DNA of 32,014 nt from Mollicutes bacterium (lineage in GTDB: Bacteria; Bacillota_I; Bacilli_A; Izemoplasmatales; Izemoplasmataceae). The stretch is taken from NCBI GenBank assembly GCA_003559235.1, contig PWME01000034.1, positions 1-32,014 on the forward strand. Reading direction: 5' to 3'. A model generated the notes under the pieces. That model saw only the letters and a list, made by a program, of their open reading frames with translations, did not search any database and had not been told where the DNA came from. Made by a program: the position numbers and the translations under genes. Below, piece after piece: positions 18,425 to 27,374 of the stretch (positions within the stretch are counted from its first letter, which is position 1; the number at the start of each line of letters is the position of its first letter).

Positions 18425-19167
18425 GTCTAGAGGCTTTTATTATCGGTTTTATTGCCAGTGCGCTCGTTGGCGCTTATGCAATGCATAAAAACAGCCTAAC
18501 GCTCTCAGGATGGAGCGCGGCCGTTTTTATAGGGACACTATTATATGGTTTTGCGGGTGGCTATGCCTTTTTCTTACTTATGGTATTTTTTGGGTCAAGT
18601 TCACTCATTAGTCGCTTTAACCCCGATAAAGTTTCATCAAAACGGACTGCCGTGCAAGTTTTTGCCAACGGATTACCGGCAGCCATCGTGGCAATTTTTT
18701 ATGGGTTTTTGGGATATTTAGAACTTTATGCCCTCATGATTGCCTCCATTGGCATTGCGACAACCGACACATGGAGCAGTGAAATCGGGCGTTTATCAAA
18801 ACACCCACCACGCCACATCTTTACCCTTAAGCCTATAAAGACAGGATTAAGTGGTGGCGTTACATTGCTTGGATTTTTAGCAAGTGCGGGTGCAGCCTTA
18901 TTAATGACCGCCTTAAGCGTTCCTGTTGTGCCTTCACTGCCGCTACTATCTGGCATCTTTCTTTTTAGTTTCTTAGGCAGTGTGATCGACAGTATGCTCG
19001 GTGTCATTCAAGTGAAATATAAAGATATTTTAGGGGATGTTACAGAATTAAAAACGGCCGCAATTGAAAAGCATAGTGGGCTCAGCTTTCTAGATAACAA
19101 CCTCGTCAATGCTTATTCAAACGGCCTCGGAATACTTGCGTTTATTATTTACATTACCCTTTTATAA
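18421..19167 (+). CDS. DUF92 / TMEM19 / VTE6-like family (phytyl-phosphate kinase-like) membrane protein
   Basis: FGSSSLISRFNPDKVSSKRTAVQVFANG, IATTDTWSSEIGRLSK, FSFLGSVIDSMLGVIQVKY, matching DUF92 family landmarks. ATGA overlap with the upstream gene. Confidence 0.88.
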   Translation: MSLEAFIIGFIASALVGAYAMHKNSLTLSGWSAAVFIGTLLYGFAGGYAFFLLMVFFGSSSLISRFNPDKVSSKRTAVQVFANGLPAAIVAIFYGFLGYLELYALMIASIGIATTDTWSSEIGRLSKHPPRHIFTLKPIKTGLSGGVTLLGFLASAGAALLMTALSVPVVPSLPLLSGIFLFSFLGSVIDSMLGVIQVKYKDILGDVTELKTAAIEKHSGLSFLDNNLVNAYSNGLGILAFIIYITLL

Positions 19168-19986
19168 TTGCATGGCTTTTAAGAATTTTTTTAATGCATC
19201 ATTTTCAAGTGCTACACTGCCAAGTTCAGCATGGTCTTTATCGTTCTCAATCCCATGAAAATCACTACCCGCCGTAATAAGCAGCCCGCTTTTTTCGGCG
19301 ATTTTTTTATACATTTTGGTTTCTTCAGGTGTGTTAATGCCATAAATCGCTTCGATTGCATCATAATCATACGCCAACACGTGATCGTGAATATGGGATT
19401 TTAAAAGTTTAGGGTGAGCTAAGGACACTAAAATATCATGTTTTCTAAGCAGGGCTAACCCTTCTTCAAGATGTAACTCTGTAGATGGGACATATGCTTT
19501 TGTGTGATCGCCAATAAACTTGTCAAATATTTCTTTATGTGTGTACTGTTGGTAACGGTTCATAATCGCTTTGGCAAGATGTGGCCTCCCAATAATTCCG
19601 TGTGATACGGCCAGCACATCCTCATAAGTAATGTGAATGTTAAAGTGTGTTTTCAAGTTTTTTATAAACTTTTGGGCGCGTTGTTCGCGGCCATTTTTTA
19701 TGTATGCGTAATAATCAAGCATCGATGATGATTGATAAGAATTATCCCTAAAGTACCCTAATAAATGAACACTTTTGCCTTCATAAAGTGTGGATAATTC
19801 AATCCCAGGAATGTAGGTTAAGCTATGTTGTTTCGCTAGGCGATGGTTATCTTTAACGTGCAGACACGTATCATGGTCGGTAATGGCGATGATATCAACC
19901 AAAGATTGTTCAGCACGTTTAAACAGTGCTTCTCTTGTTAGTCTGCCGTCAGATTCGGTGGTGTGCATGTGCAAGTCTGCACGCAT
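19162..19986 (-). CDS. PHP domain phosphoesterase (TrpH/RNase AM-like)
   Basis: MRADLHMHTTESDGRLT, IAITDHDTC, IPGIELST, AHPKLL, AGSDFHG, matching PHP metal-binding motifs. Confidence 0.93.
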   Translation of the reverse strand: MRADLHMHTTESDGRLTREALFKRAEQSLVDIIAITDHDTCLHVKDNHRLAKQHSLTYIPGIELSTLYEGKSVHLLGYFRDNSYQSSSMLDYYAYIKNGREQRAQKFIKNLKTHFNIHITYEDVLAVSHGIIGRPHLAKAIMNRYQQYTHKEIFDKFIGDHTKAYVPSTELHLEEGLALLRKHDILVSLAHPKLLKSHIHDHVLAYDYDAIEAIYGINTPEETKMYKKIAEKSGLLITAGSDFHGIENDKDHAELGSVALENDALKKFLKAMQL

Positions 19987-19999
19987 AATTATCAGTCCT

Positions 20000-22297
20000 T
20001 TATGATGCCGTAATAGGTATAATACTATGGTTAAGATTTAATGCATTTAGGATTTTATGTTCGCGCCCATGCGCAGTGAAAAGCAAGATTTGCTTGGATT
20101 GTGCGAGTGCATGTAACCACGTTAAAATGTTTTTTAATCGCGTATCATCGCTTAACGTAAACGCTTCATCTAACAATACGGGTGCGTGGGTTAGCCCTAA
20201 CGCATCAAGCATGCCCATCCGCATCGCAAAATGGATTTGATCTTTCGTACCGTGTGAAAAATATAAATCGGTTTGTTCGGTTTGTGCAACGTCAACCTTG
20301 AAAGAAAAATCCCGCAACATTTTTATAGAATCATAGCGGTTATCTGTGCATATTTTCATGATGTTGTTTACCGCTTCGTTGAGTTCTGGTGCAAGGGTTC
20401 TTTCCATGGCATCGATGGCTTTATCAAGGAGCGAAATTGCGCGCTCAAGGGTTTCACGACGCCTAGTCAAGGCTTGAATTTCTTGGGATAAAGCTTCAAG
20501 GTTTGCGTCAATGCTTTCAAGCGAGTCGACGGCCTCTTCTTCACGTTCTATTGCCCCATCGAGACGGTTAATCTCTCTTTCTTTGGTTCGGATGGTTTCA
20601 TCCAACGTTTTACGGGTTTCGACAAGGGTATCATAGTTCGATTCGTCTTCTAATGGTGCATCAAAGTCAATGGACGCTTTAAAATCTTCAAAACAATGAC
20701 TGCCTAACAAGTCTTGAATGCGTGTTTCAATATTATTTAGCTTTTCCTGAGTTTTTTGATATGTGCGATAGGATTGATCGAATGCTTTCAGCTCTTCTTC
20801 ATTGTTAAGTCCATAGGCTGTTAATAAGACCTTTTGTTTATCAAGACTTTCGTCAAGTTTGCCTTTTTCTGTTTGAATTTTTTCTTGATATTCACGAATC
20901 TTTTCAGCATTAGTTTTAGCCTGCTCGCGTGAATTCTTGATCGATAATACTCTATCTCTAAAGTCTTGATAAGGGGCATCAGACTTCAATCCATAGTGTT
21001 GATGCAATGCTTCAATCGCTGATAAAGTCTTTTGTAAGACCGCTTCAACGTTGCGACGTCTTCGCACACTTAAAACCGTTGTGATAACGAACACTATAGC
21101 GATTAACCCACTAAGCAAACCCCAATAAATAAGATGAGCATAACCGATACTTAATACCCCACCTATAAGGATTGCCAATAAGGTTAAAGCAAAGAAACTC
21201 CATTGAATTATCTTTGCATTTTTAAGTGTCTTTGAAGATTTAGTGTAAATTACCTCTGTTGCCTCGCGTTTTGCTAAATCCGCTTCACACTGTTCAATTG
21301 TATGAATTTTATTGGCATCATCAACCGATGTATCCCCAAGCAATTTTATGGATTCTTTAGCGTTTTGAATGGTTTCTTTTGATTTTTCAATATCCCTAGA
21401 TAACTTAGTATAATTTTCAAGCGTATCGGGTTCATAATCTTTGGCGTGTTGATGTTCTTTTAGCGTTTTTGAAAGTTTTTCCTTTTCTTTATACAATGTA
21501 TCTAATGCCTCGTAACGCTTACGCTTTATCGTATTTTCAACACGTTTTATTTTTGTGTTAATGCACGCTAAATCTGCTTCTAGCTTCGTAAGTTGTTCAG
21601 CGTGCTGTTCACGGTTTTCACGCATTTTTTTTACATCGTCAAGGATGGTTTTTGTTTTATCGCGTTTTTCCTTTAAGGCGCTTTGTTGGTCAAGCTTTTG
21701 TTTGTAAGGTTTTGTGCGTGCTTGATGTGAGCCAATTGCATCAAGCTTTTGTTTTAAGTAGGCTTTGGCTTTCTCAGCGTTGAAACCGCCACCAGTGCTT
21801 CCAATCGCATTTAATGCTTCAACGAAGCCAGAAGCATCTGCGGTTGGTTTGAGTGCAAGTTGAGATACGCTCAAGGTATTTTTATACATAAAGTAAGGAA
21901 TTTCTAACCATGAAGCAATATCTGGTAGTTTGGTGGCTGGGTCGATGTCTAATGTATGGGTAATATCTTTCCCTGTCGCTGCTTCAGTAACCGTAACGGC
22001 GTGTTTGGACTTATCAAGATTACGGTCAATGCGGTAAGTGATATCATTTAGTTCAACAATGAGTGCACCACCATACACGTGGGTACTTAGTGGTTGATAG
22101 CGCGTATATGCTTCAAAATACTGTTTTTTCTTTTTCGTAGGATTTAAAAACCCATATAAAATGCCTTCAATGAATGCATGTAATGTGGATTTCCCCGCTT
22201 CATTTTCACCTTCAATAACCGTAAGCCCATCCGAAAAATCAAACGTTTGATTCACAAATTTTCCAAAACCACGGATAATCGCTTGCTTAATAATCAT
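20000..22297 (-). CDS. yhaN: SbcC/Rad50/YhaN-like AAA ATPase
   Basis: Walker A GENEAGKSTL near the N-terminus, long coiled-coil with two TM-like segments, and PVLLDEAFTLSDDTRLKNIL Walker B/D-loop. ATG at 22297 overlaps the stop of the phosphoesterase gene. Confidence 0.88.
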   Translation of the reverse strand: MIIKQAIIRGFGKFVNQTFDFSDGLTVIEGENEAGKSTLHAFIEGILYGFLNPTKKKKQYFEAYTRYQPLSTHVYGGALIVELNDITYRIDRNLDKSKHAVTVTEAATGKDITHTLDIDPATKLPDIASWLEIPYFMYKNTLSVSQLALKPTADASGFVEALNAIGSTGGGFNAEKAKAYLKQKLDAIGSHQARTKPYKQKLDQQSALKEKRDKTKTILDDVKKMRENREQHAEQLTKLEADLACINTKIKRVENTIKRKRYEALDTLYKEKEKLSKTLKEHQHAKDYEPDTLENYTKLSRDIEKSKETIQNAKESIKLLGDTSVDDANKIHTIEQCEADLAKREATEVIYTKSSKTLKNAKIIQWSFFALTLLAILIGGVLSIGYAHLIYWGLLSGLIAIVFVITTVLSVRRRRNVEAVLQKTLSAIEALHQHYGLKSDAPYQDFRDRVLSIKNSREQAKTNAEKIREYQEKIQTEKGKLDESLDKQKVLLTAYGLNNEEELKAFDQSYRTYQKTQEKLNNIETRIQDLLGSHCFEDFKASIDFDAPLEDESNYDTLVETRKTLDETIRTKEREINRLDGAIEREEEAVDSLESIDANLEALSQEIQALTRRRETLERAISLLDKAIDAMERTLAPELNEAVNNIMKICTDNRYDSIKMLRDFSFKVDVAQTEQTDLYFSHGTKDQIHFAMRMGMLDALGLTHAPVLLDEAFTLSDDTRLKNILTWLHALAQSKQILLFTAHGREHKILNALNLNHSIIPITAS

Positions 22298-23327
22298 CAA
22301 ATCCCTCCCCACTTTCATAGAGAGCTTCAAGGGCTAAAGCAAAAGCGTCTTCATCGCCTTCTTTTTCATGGATGTCTACCAATGCCTCAACAACCGTTCC
22401 TTTATACTGTTTTTTTAGCATTTTATAATCATCGAACTTAGGACGCGTCTCATCCTTAATCTCAACATGGCCAAAGGTTTCTTTTAATCCATCAAACACT
22501 GCATCGTGCGGATCAATCACACGATCTCTTTGCCCTATTAAAGTAATCCGATGAAATGTATGCATTGCTTCATCGCTATTGTGCGTAAATAAATACGCTT
22601 CAACCGCCTTATCTAACCCTTCAGATATATCAAGTTGGTTTTGGATAAAACGGTACTGTTGGGATGGGTGGAAGGTAACCTTAACAGGTTTTTCTAATGA
22701 ACCTTCAATAAACCCTTTGTCTTCAGTTTCAGAAAAATCAAGCGGTTCAATGTTGCCGCTATAAACCACATGATTATACGTTGTATGCTTATGAATATGC
22801 CCTAAGGCGACATAATCAAAATCCATCGCTTGTAACGTTTTGTGTGACGTTAAATAATGCTCATCACGTGCGTTCATAATATCGCCATGCAAACATAAAA
22901 CGTTGATGCGCTTTTTATCAAGCGTGTCGTTAATTGTTTTGAGTACTTCAAGGTCAAAATCATGGGTGTTAAAGCCGTATACATCGACATCCCCCATCGT
23001 ATGCTTGCGTATATCTTGATTAAATGTGTGAATATTTTTGTGGGTGAAATGGCGTTTATACGCTTGATTACGTAAAAACATATCGTGGTTTCCAATCACA
23101 ATAAATACGGGAATATCTAACGCAGCCAAGCGATGAAAAAACGTATCAACCGTCGATACTTTTACATCGTCGCGGTCAAATAAATCTCCCGTTAAAAAAA
23201 GCATCTGTACTTCACGTTTTTTTACTGCACTAAGCATCGCTGTTGCACGCCGAAACATCACATCAGAATGTTTTGAAAACGGATGTGATGCACCAATATG
23301 AAAATCGCCTGTATGAATAAATTTCAT
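22287..23327 (-). CDS. yhaO: Metallophosphoesterase (SbcD/YhaO-like DNA repair exonuclease)
   Basis: MKFIHTGDFHIGASHPF, LFLTGDLFDRDDV, VIGNHDMF, LCLHGDIM, VALGHIHKH, the full calcineurin-like motif set. GGGAGCGTTGCC RBS upstream of ATG 23327. Confidence 0.92.
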   Translation of the reverse strand: MKFIHTGDFHIGASHPFSKHSDVMFRRATAMLSAVKKREVQMLFLTGDLFDRDDVKVSTVDTFFHRLAALDIPVFIVIGNHDMFLRNQAYKRHFTHKNIHTFNQDIRKHTMGDVDVYGFNTHDFDLEVLKTINDTLDKKRINVLCLHGDIMNARDEHYLTSHKTLQAMDFDYVALGHIHKHTTYNHVVYSGNIEPLDFSETEDKGFIEGSLEKPVKVTFHPSQQYRFIQNQLDISEGLDKAVEAYLFTHNSDEAMHTFHRITLIGQRDRVIDPHDAVFDGLKETFGHVEIKDETRPKFDDYKMLKKQYKGTVVEALVDIHEKEGDEDAFALALEALYESGEGFDDY

Positions 23328-23340
23328 GGCAACGCTCCCT

Positions 23341-23940
23341 TCACACAATCCATAAAATACCGTATTGGACAAGCCCAATGATGACACCAAGTATTAGGCC
23401 GATGAGTTCAATAAAGCGTAATTCTTTTTTTACGACTTTTAACGCCAGCGCTTCAAACGTCTCCATGTCGAGTGCATCAATGTTTTGTTTCATCATGGCA
23501 GACATATCCAAACGTTCTAACCCCTCTTCTTTTACCGAGGCAAATAACTTTTGAATCATCGCTTCACTTTCATCGTCGATAAAGCGGTCAACCGCATGCG
23601 ACATACCTTCACCAAATAAACTATGCAATGACCTTGGCATTTTCTTTAATAATGCCTCTTTTACAACAGCCTTTAATTCTGCTTGAAAACGTTCAATGGT
23701 GGTATCATCCAACATCGCATCAAATAGGTCATCTTTCTTTAAAAATGCGGACTCAATAACCTCTCCGAGCGAAGCCGCAATTAACCCCTTACGTTTTGGC
23801 AAAACCCCTTGTATTTTTAAAGGACCAATGTGTTTTACTTCGTGGGGTCTAAACAACATTTTTACAGCGACTTTATTCGTTAAAAAGCCAATCGTACCGC
23901 CAACCACCGCAAAAAGTAGTATCCTGAGTACTTCTTCCAT
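23341..23940 (-). CDS. UPF0754/DUF445 membrane protein (YheB-like)
   Basis: GGTIGFLTNKVAVKMLFRPHEVKHIGPLKIQGVLPKRKGLIAASLGEVIE; C-terminal TM segment. GGAGG RBS before ATG 23940. Confidence 0.85.
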   Translation of the reverse strand: MEEVLRILLFAVVGGTIGFLTNKVAVKMLFRPHEVKHIGPLKIQGVLPKRKGLIAASLGEVIESAFLKKDDLFDAMLDDTTIERFQAELKAVVKEALLKKMPRSLHSLFGEGMSHAVDRFIDDESEAMIQKLFASVKEEGLERLDMSAMMKQNIDALDMETFEALALKVVKKELRFIELIGLILGVIIGLVQYGILWIV

Positions 23941-24103
23941 CCCATTAACCTCCGCATGTTCCATTGCTCTCATTATAGCATACATACCCCATACCTTAAG
24001 ACAAGTTTAGATAATGCATTACCCTTTTACAACCTTAGATAAGTACGCTATAATGATAACGAACCTTAAAGCAATTGATATCTTTTTGTGAAAGGCTGAT
24101 TGT

Positions 24104-24604
24104 ATGAAAAAAAACTATAAAGATACCGTCATGAACCTGTCAAAGACAACCGCCTTGTTTGAAGGCGCTAAATTGAGTGGTTCTATTACAACGGGAGAAC
24201 ATGTCGGCATTTGGTTTAACGCAGTTTTGCGGGGTGATATGGCACCCATCACCATCGGTGATAATACCAACATTCAAGATAATGCGGTTGTGCATACCAA
24301 TACCGATATGCCAACAACCATCGGCAATAACGTCACCATAGGTCATAGCGCAATTGTGCATGCCGCACACGTAGAAGATGACGCATTAATTGGTATGGGA
24401 AGTATTATTCTTGATGGGGCAACCGTAAAAAAAGGTGCGTTCGTCGCTGCTGGGACTATTGTGCCGCCAGGAAAAACCGTTCCAGAAAACACGCTTGTCA
24501 TGGGCAATCCCATGAGAATTGTAAAAGCATTATCCGATGAAGAAAGAGCAGCAATGCGAAAAAATAAGGATGGTTATGTAACCCTTAAAGATCAATACAC
24601 GTAA
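24104..24604 (+). CDS. Gamma carbonic anhydrase-like left-handed beta-helix protein
   Basis: Hexapeptide repeats; GEHVGIWFNAVLRGDMAPITIGDNTNIQDNAVVHTN, IGNNVTIGHSAIVHAAHVEDDALIGMGSIILDGATV. Confidence 0.92.
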   Translation: MKKNYKDTVMNLSKTTALFEGAKLSGSITTGEHVGIWFNAVLRGDMAPITIGDNTNIQDNAVVHTNTDMPTTIGNNVTIGHSAIVHAAHVEDDALIGMGSIILDGATVKKGAFVAAGTIVPPGKTVPENTLVMGNPMRIVKALSDEERAAMRKNKDGYVTLKDQYT

Positions 24605-24627
24605 AAAGCGGCAACAAAGCCGCTTTT
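24604..24627. terminator. Bidirectional intrinsic terminator
   Basis: AAAAGCGGC-AACAAA-GCCGCTTTT perfect stem between convergent genes. Confidence 0.85.
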
Positions 24628-25507
24628 ATAATGCTTCCTTATCTACGAGTAAACGGTCAACACGCCGGTGATTGAACGCAATTTGTTCAGTAAGTTGATG
24701 CAATGTTTCTTGTGTCATGGTGCGCTTTCGCCTATCCATTTTATGGGGCTCAATGGCAACGTGCACCGTTTCTTCTAAGGCGCTGATATAAAGATGTTTA
24801 ACCCTATCGTCTTCAAACAACTTCTGGGCATGGTCAAGCATCATTTCAACATGCTTAGGCACACGCTCTCCCGCCTCAACAAACAACGACACTTTCCCAG
24901 CTTGTTTAACACGTGTAAAGGATACACCTTTTAATGACGGTCTTCCGCGCGTGCGAATTTGGTAAAACACATCGTGCTTTTGTTTAAGGATATAATAATA
25001 CCCATTAAAAACAACACTTGAGGCATTCCCAGTACTTACCACAAAATGGGTATCATAAAGCGTATAGGGTATGCCTTCAGGAGACGTTCCTTCAATCGCA
25101 AAACGGTTTTTTACAAACGCCCCACGGGTAAACAACCCTGCGTTTTTATTACGCTCTTCCATACCCGCTTTTTTTGGATACGCTGTATACGTTAAATCTT
25201 CCGATTCAAACGCATTGAACCCTTCCACAACTTTTGGCATGACATGTTCATAAAGCGGCCGTTCACTAACATAAAACAGATAGACCATGAGCCCGATGAT
25301 AAAGAGTACCCCAGCAACGCCAAGAATAACAAAAACAACAATATCAAAACGCGCATCGACCGCATCAAAAAACGACAGCGCTTCAAACGCTAAGATTACG
25401 ACGACCAACGCCAATACAAACATGCTGTTGCGTAAGGTTTTACGCCAAGCATGGGCTTCTTTTTGATAGGTTCTAATAAGCATTTCCATGTCATGTGGGT
25501 TCATCAT
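24626..25507 (-). CDS. Membrane protein of unknown function (possibly DUF3137-like)
   Basis: Two adjacent TM segments (MFVLALVVVILAFEALSFF; IVVFVILGVAGVLFIIGLMVYLFYV), then a soluble domain. Start overlaps the stop of the upstream gene. Confidence 0.6.
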   Translation of the reverse strand: MMNPHDMEMLIRTYQKEAHAWRKTLRNSMFVLALVVVILAFEALSFFDAVDARFDIVVFVILGVAGVLFIIGLMVYLFYVSERPLYEHVMPKVVEGFNAFESEDLTYTAYPKKAGMEERNKNAGLFTRGAFVKNRFAIEGTSPEGIPYTLYDTHFVVSTGNASSVVFNGYYYILKQKHDVFYQIRTRGRPSLKGVSFTRVKQAGKVSLFVEAGERVPKHVEMMLDHAQKLFEDDRVKHLYISALEETVHVAIEPHKMDRRKRTMTQETLHQLTEQIAFNHRRVDRLLVDKEAL

Positions 25508-25949
25508 TAGGCATACCTCCAAAATGAGATTTTAACGACTGCTTTAGTGCTGAACGCATTCGATCTTGACGGTATAGCTTATCATCCGTAGACGCTTCCA
25601 TCACAAACCGTGTCAACGTTTTTAAAAGGACAATATGCAACGCCTCATCGCGTGCCCCAAACACAAACACATGGTGTAAGGTTTTATCAAAATATCCAAC
25701 CCCATTTTTCACATGCATGTACGCGATAAACTCTTTGCGAACATGTTCGCTCGGACGCGCATGGAATAATACAACGTGGTCATTCATCACAAACACGGTT
25801 TTTGATTCTAAAACCGCATCCACAATATCCTTTAAATAAATCGCGCTCATCACTTTGCGATGCAACGCATCACTCGCCGCTTCATAAAGTGCTGTTTCCC
25901 ATGTATCGATTGAGCGTTTGGTTTGGTAGGAAAAATAATAATCACGCAT
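25491..25949 (-). CDS. Protein of unknown function
   Basis: ATG 25949 preceded by GAGGGAGGTAACGGC RBS; ORF overlaps the downstream membrane-protein gene, so likely coupled. Confidence 0.6.
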   Translation of the reverse strand: MRDYYFSYQTKRSIDTWETALYEAASDALHRKVMSAIYLKDIVDAVLESKTVFVMNDHVVLFHARPSEHVRKEFIAYMHVKNGVGYFDKTLHHVFVFGARDEALHIVLLKTLTRFVMEASTDDKLYRQDRMRSALKQSLKSHFGGMPNDEPT

Positions 25950-26120
25950 GCCGTTACCTCCCTCGCAAAGCAACTTTATTTTACCATGTTTGCGCAGTGT
26001 TTTCACGCATTTAGGTCCTCGCGATTAAGAAATCGCAACTTATCGCCTCACATCACTAAACAAATTACAAAAAATATTGTATAATGAACATACAAACACA
26101 CCACGCAAAGGGGAATGGGT

Positions 26121-26717
26121 ATGGCCAAAGAACGTAGAACACTTGATAAAGAACTACGGCATGCACTCGATAAGAAATCTTGCCATGAAATAATGGACTA
26201 TTTAATGGTGGAGTTTTCTGACCGCCGTGATTTTCATTACAATTATTATTTCGATACACCAGATAATGATTTAGATAAACGTGATTCCACGTTAAGATTA
26301 AGAACCATTGTAAAGGGTGATGACATCAGTTATCATCTCTCTTTAAAAATGCCTACGGTTCATAAAAACACCTTTTTGGAGTATCATGAAGTTCTCGATG
26401 AACGAGAATTTCGTTCCCTTGCCTATGAAAACAGACTTCCCAAAGGAGAAATATCGGATTTAACGTCGATTCACGGTGGCAATATTCACCTTATAAACAT
26501 GATTAAAGTAAATCGTGTCTTTGGTCTTTATCAAAACAACAAAGTCTTCTTCGATAAGATTTCTCAAAAAGGGGAAACCTATTATGAAATCGGCATGAAT
26601 ATCGACGCAAACGATGCTGCTCTCATAGATAAAAAAACTAAGCAGTTCCATGGGCTATTAAAAAAGTTTGATATTGAATTTGAACATGCTGGAAGACGCT
26701 CTGAACGCTATCGCTGA
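26121..26717 (+). CDS. CYTH-like (YjbK-type triphosphate tunnel) domain protein
   Basis: LDKELRHALDKKS aligns with the ExExK region; FHYNYYFDTPDNDLDKRDSTLRLR; DDISYHLSLKMP, matching the CYTH core pattern. Confidence 0.78.
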   Translation: MAKERRTLDKELRHALDKKSCHEIMDYLMVEFSDRRDFHYNYYFDTPDNDLDKRDSTLRLRTIVKGDDISYHLSLKMPTVHKNTFLEYHEVLDEREFRSLAYENRLPKGEISDLTSIHGGNIHLINMIKVNRVFGLYQNNKVFFDKISQKGETYYEIGMNIDANDAALIDKKTKQFHGLLKKFDIEFEHAGRRSERYR

Positions 26718-26720
26718 AGT

Positions 26721-26745
26721 AGACGCCCAATCGGGCGTCTTTTAT
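26721..26745 (+). terminator. Intrinsic terminator
   Basis: AGACGCCC-AATC-GGGCGTCT perfect 8 bp stem followed by TTTATTT. Confidence 0.85.
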
Positions 26746-26753
26746 TTAAGCAT

Positions 26754-26811
26754 AAAAAAAGCGGCTATTCCGCTCGAAAAAGCGCATCAACGCGCCATAA
26801 AATAGCCGCTT
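26754..26811 (-). terminator. Long-stem terminator for the minus-strand PH-domain gene
   Basis: Perfect 11 bp arms AAGCGGCTATT (26759-26769) / AATAGCCGCTT (26801-26811), with a T-run on the minus strand from A7 at 26754-26760. Confidence 0.75.
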
Positions 26812-26820
26812 AAATCGTTC

Positions 26821-27291
26821 TTATTGTAATTGCCAAATGGTGGCGAGCTGTGTATAAAGAACTTCTTGAAGACTATCAATCTTTCCAATGCTTTCTAAAA
26901 CCACTTTCGTTCCACCGGTTGTAAAAAGAACAACCGATCCATACTTGAATAGTGACCCAAGTGAACGACGTTCAACATGGTAATGTGTCACATTCTTAAG
27001 CGGAACAATCGAACGAACCGCTTGTAAAGACAAGTGTTTCGTTACCACGACACGGTCACTGTAAACGTCTACACTTAAGCGTTTACGCGCCAACAACCGA
27101 ATGACAACTACCAGCAAATACAGTACTAAGAGTCCTAAGAAAATGAATCCCGCATACGGTACACCCGCAATTAATAAGACAAGACCCAACAAGACAACAA
27201 ACAAAAATGCAATCATAATCGGTTTAAGTAAAAAATGAATCACAGTGTAACGAGAGGACTTCGCAGTAATCAATGCTTCTTGCTTTTCCAT
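26821..27291 (-). CDS. PH-domain (bPH2/YdbT-like) membrane protein
   Basis: Two TM segments then VDVYSDRVVVTKHLSLQAVRSIVPLKNVTHYHVERRSLGSLFKYGSVVLFTTGG, a bacterial PH domain pattern. Confidence 0.75.
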   Translation of the reverse strand: MEKQEALITAKSSRYTVIHFLLKPIMIAFLFVVLLGLVLLIAGVPYAGFIFLGLLVLYLLVVVIRLLARKRLSVDVYSDRVVVTKHLSLQAVRSIVPLKNVTHYHVERRSLGSLFKYGSVVLFTTGGTKVVLESIGKIDSLQEVLYTQLATIWQLQ

Positions 27292-27374
27292 AAATACCCT
27301 CCTACAAGTACTTGCAAACTTATATTTTGATTATATCATAAATTGATAAAAAACACAGTTAGATTTAAAAATCC

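Noticed and set aside
18726-19007. Minus-strand ORF in the DUF92 gene
   Set aside because: Antisense shadow of a conserved membrane protein gene.
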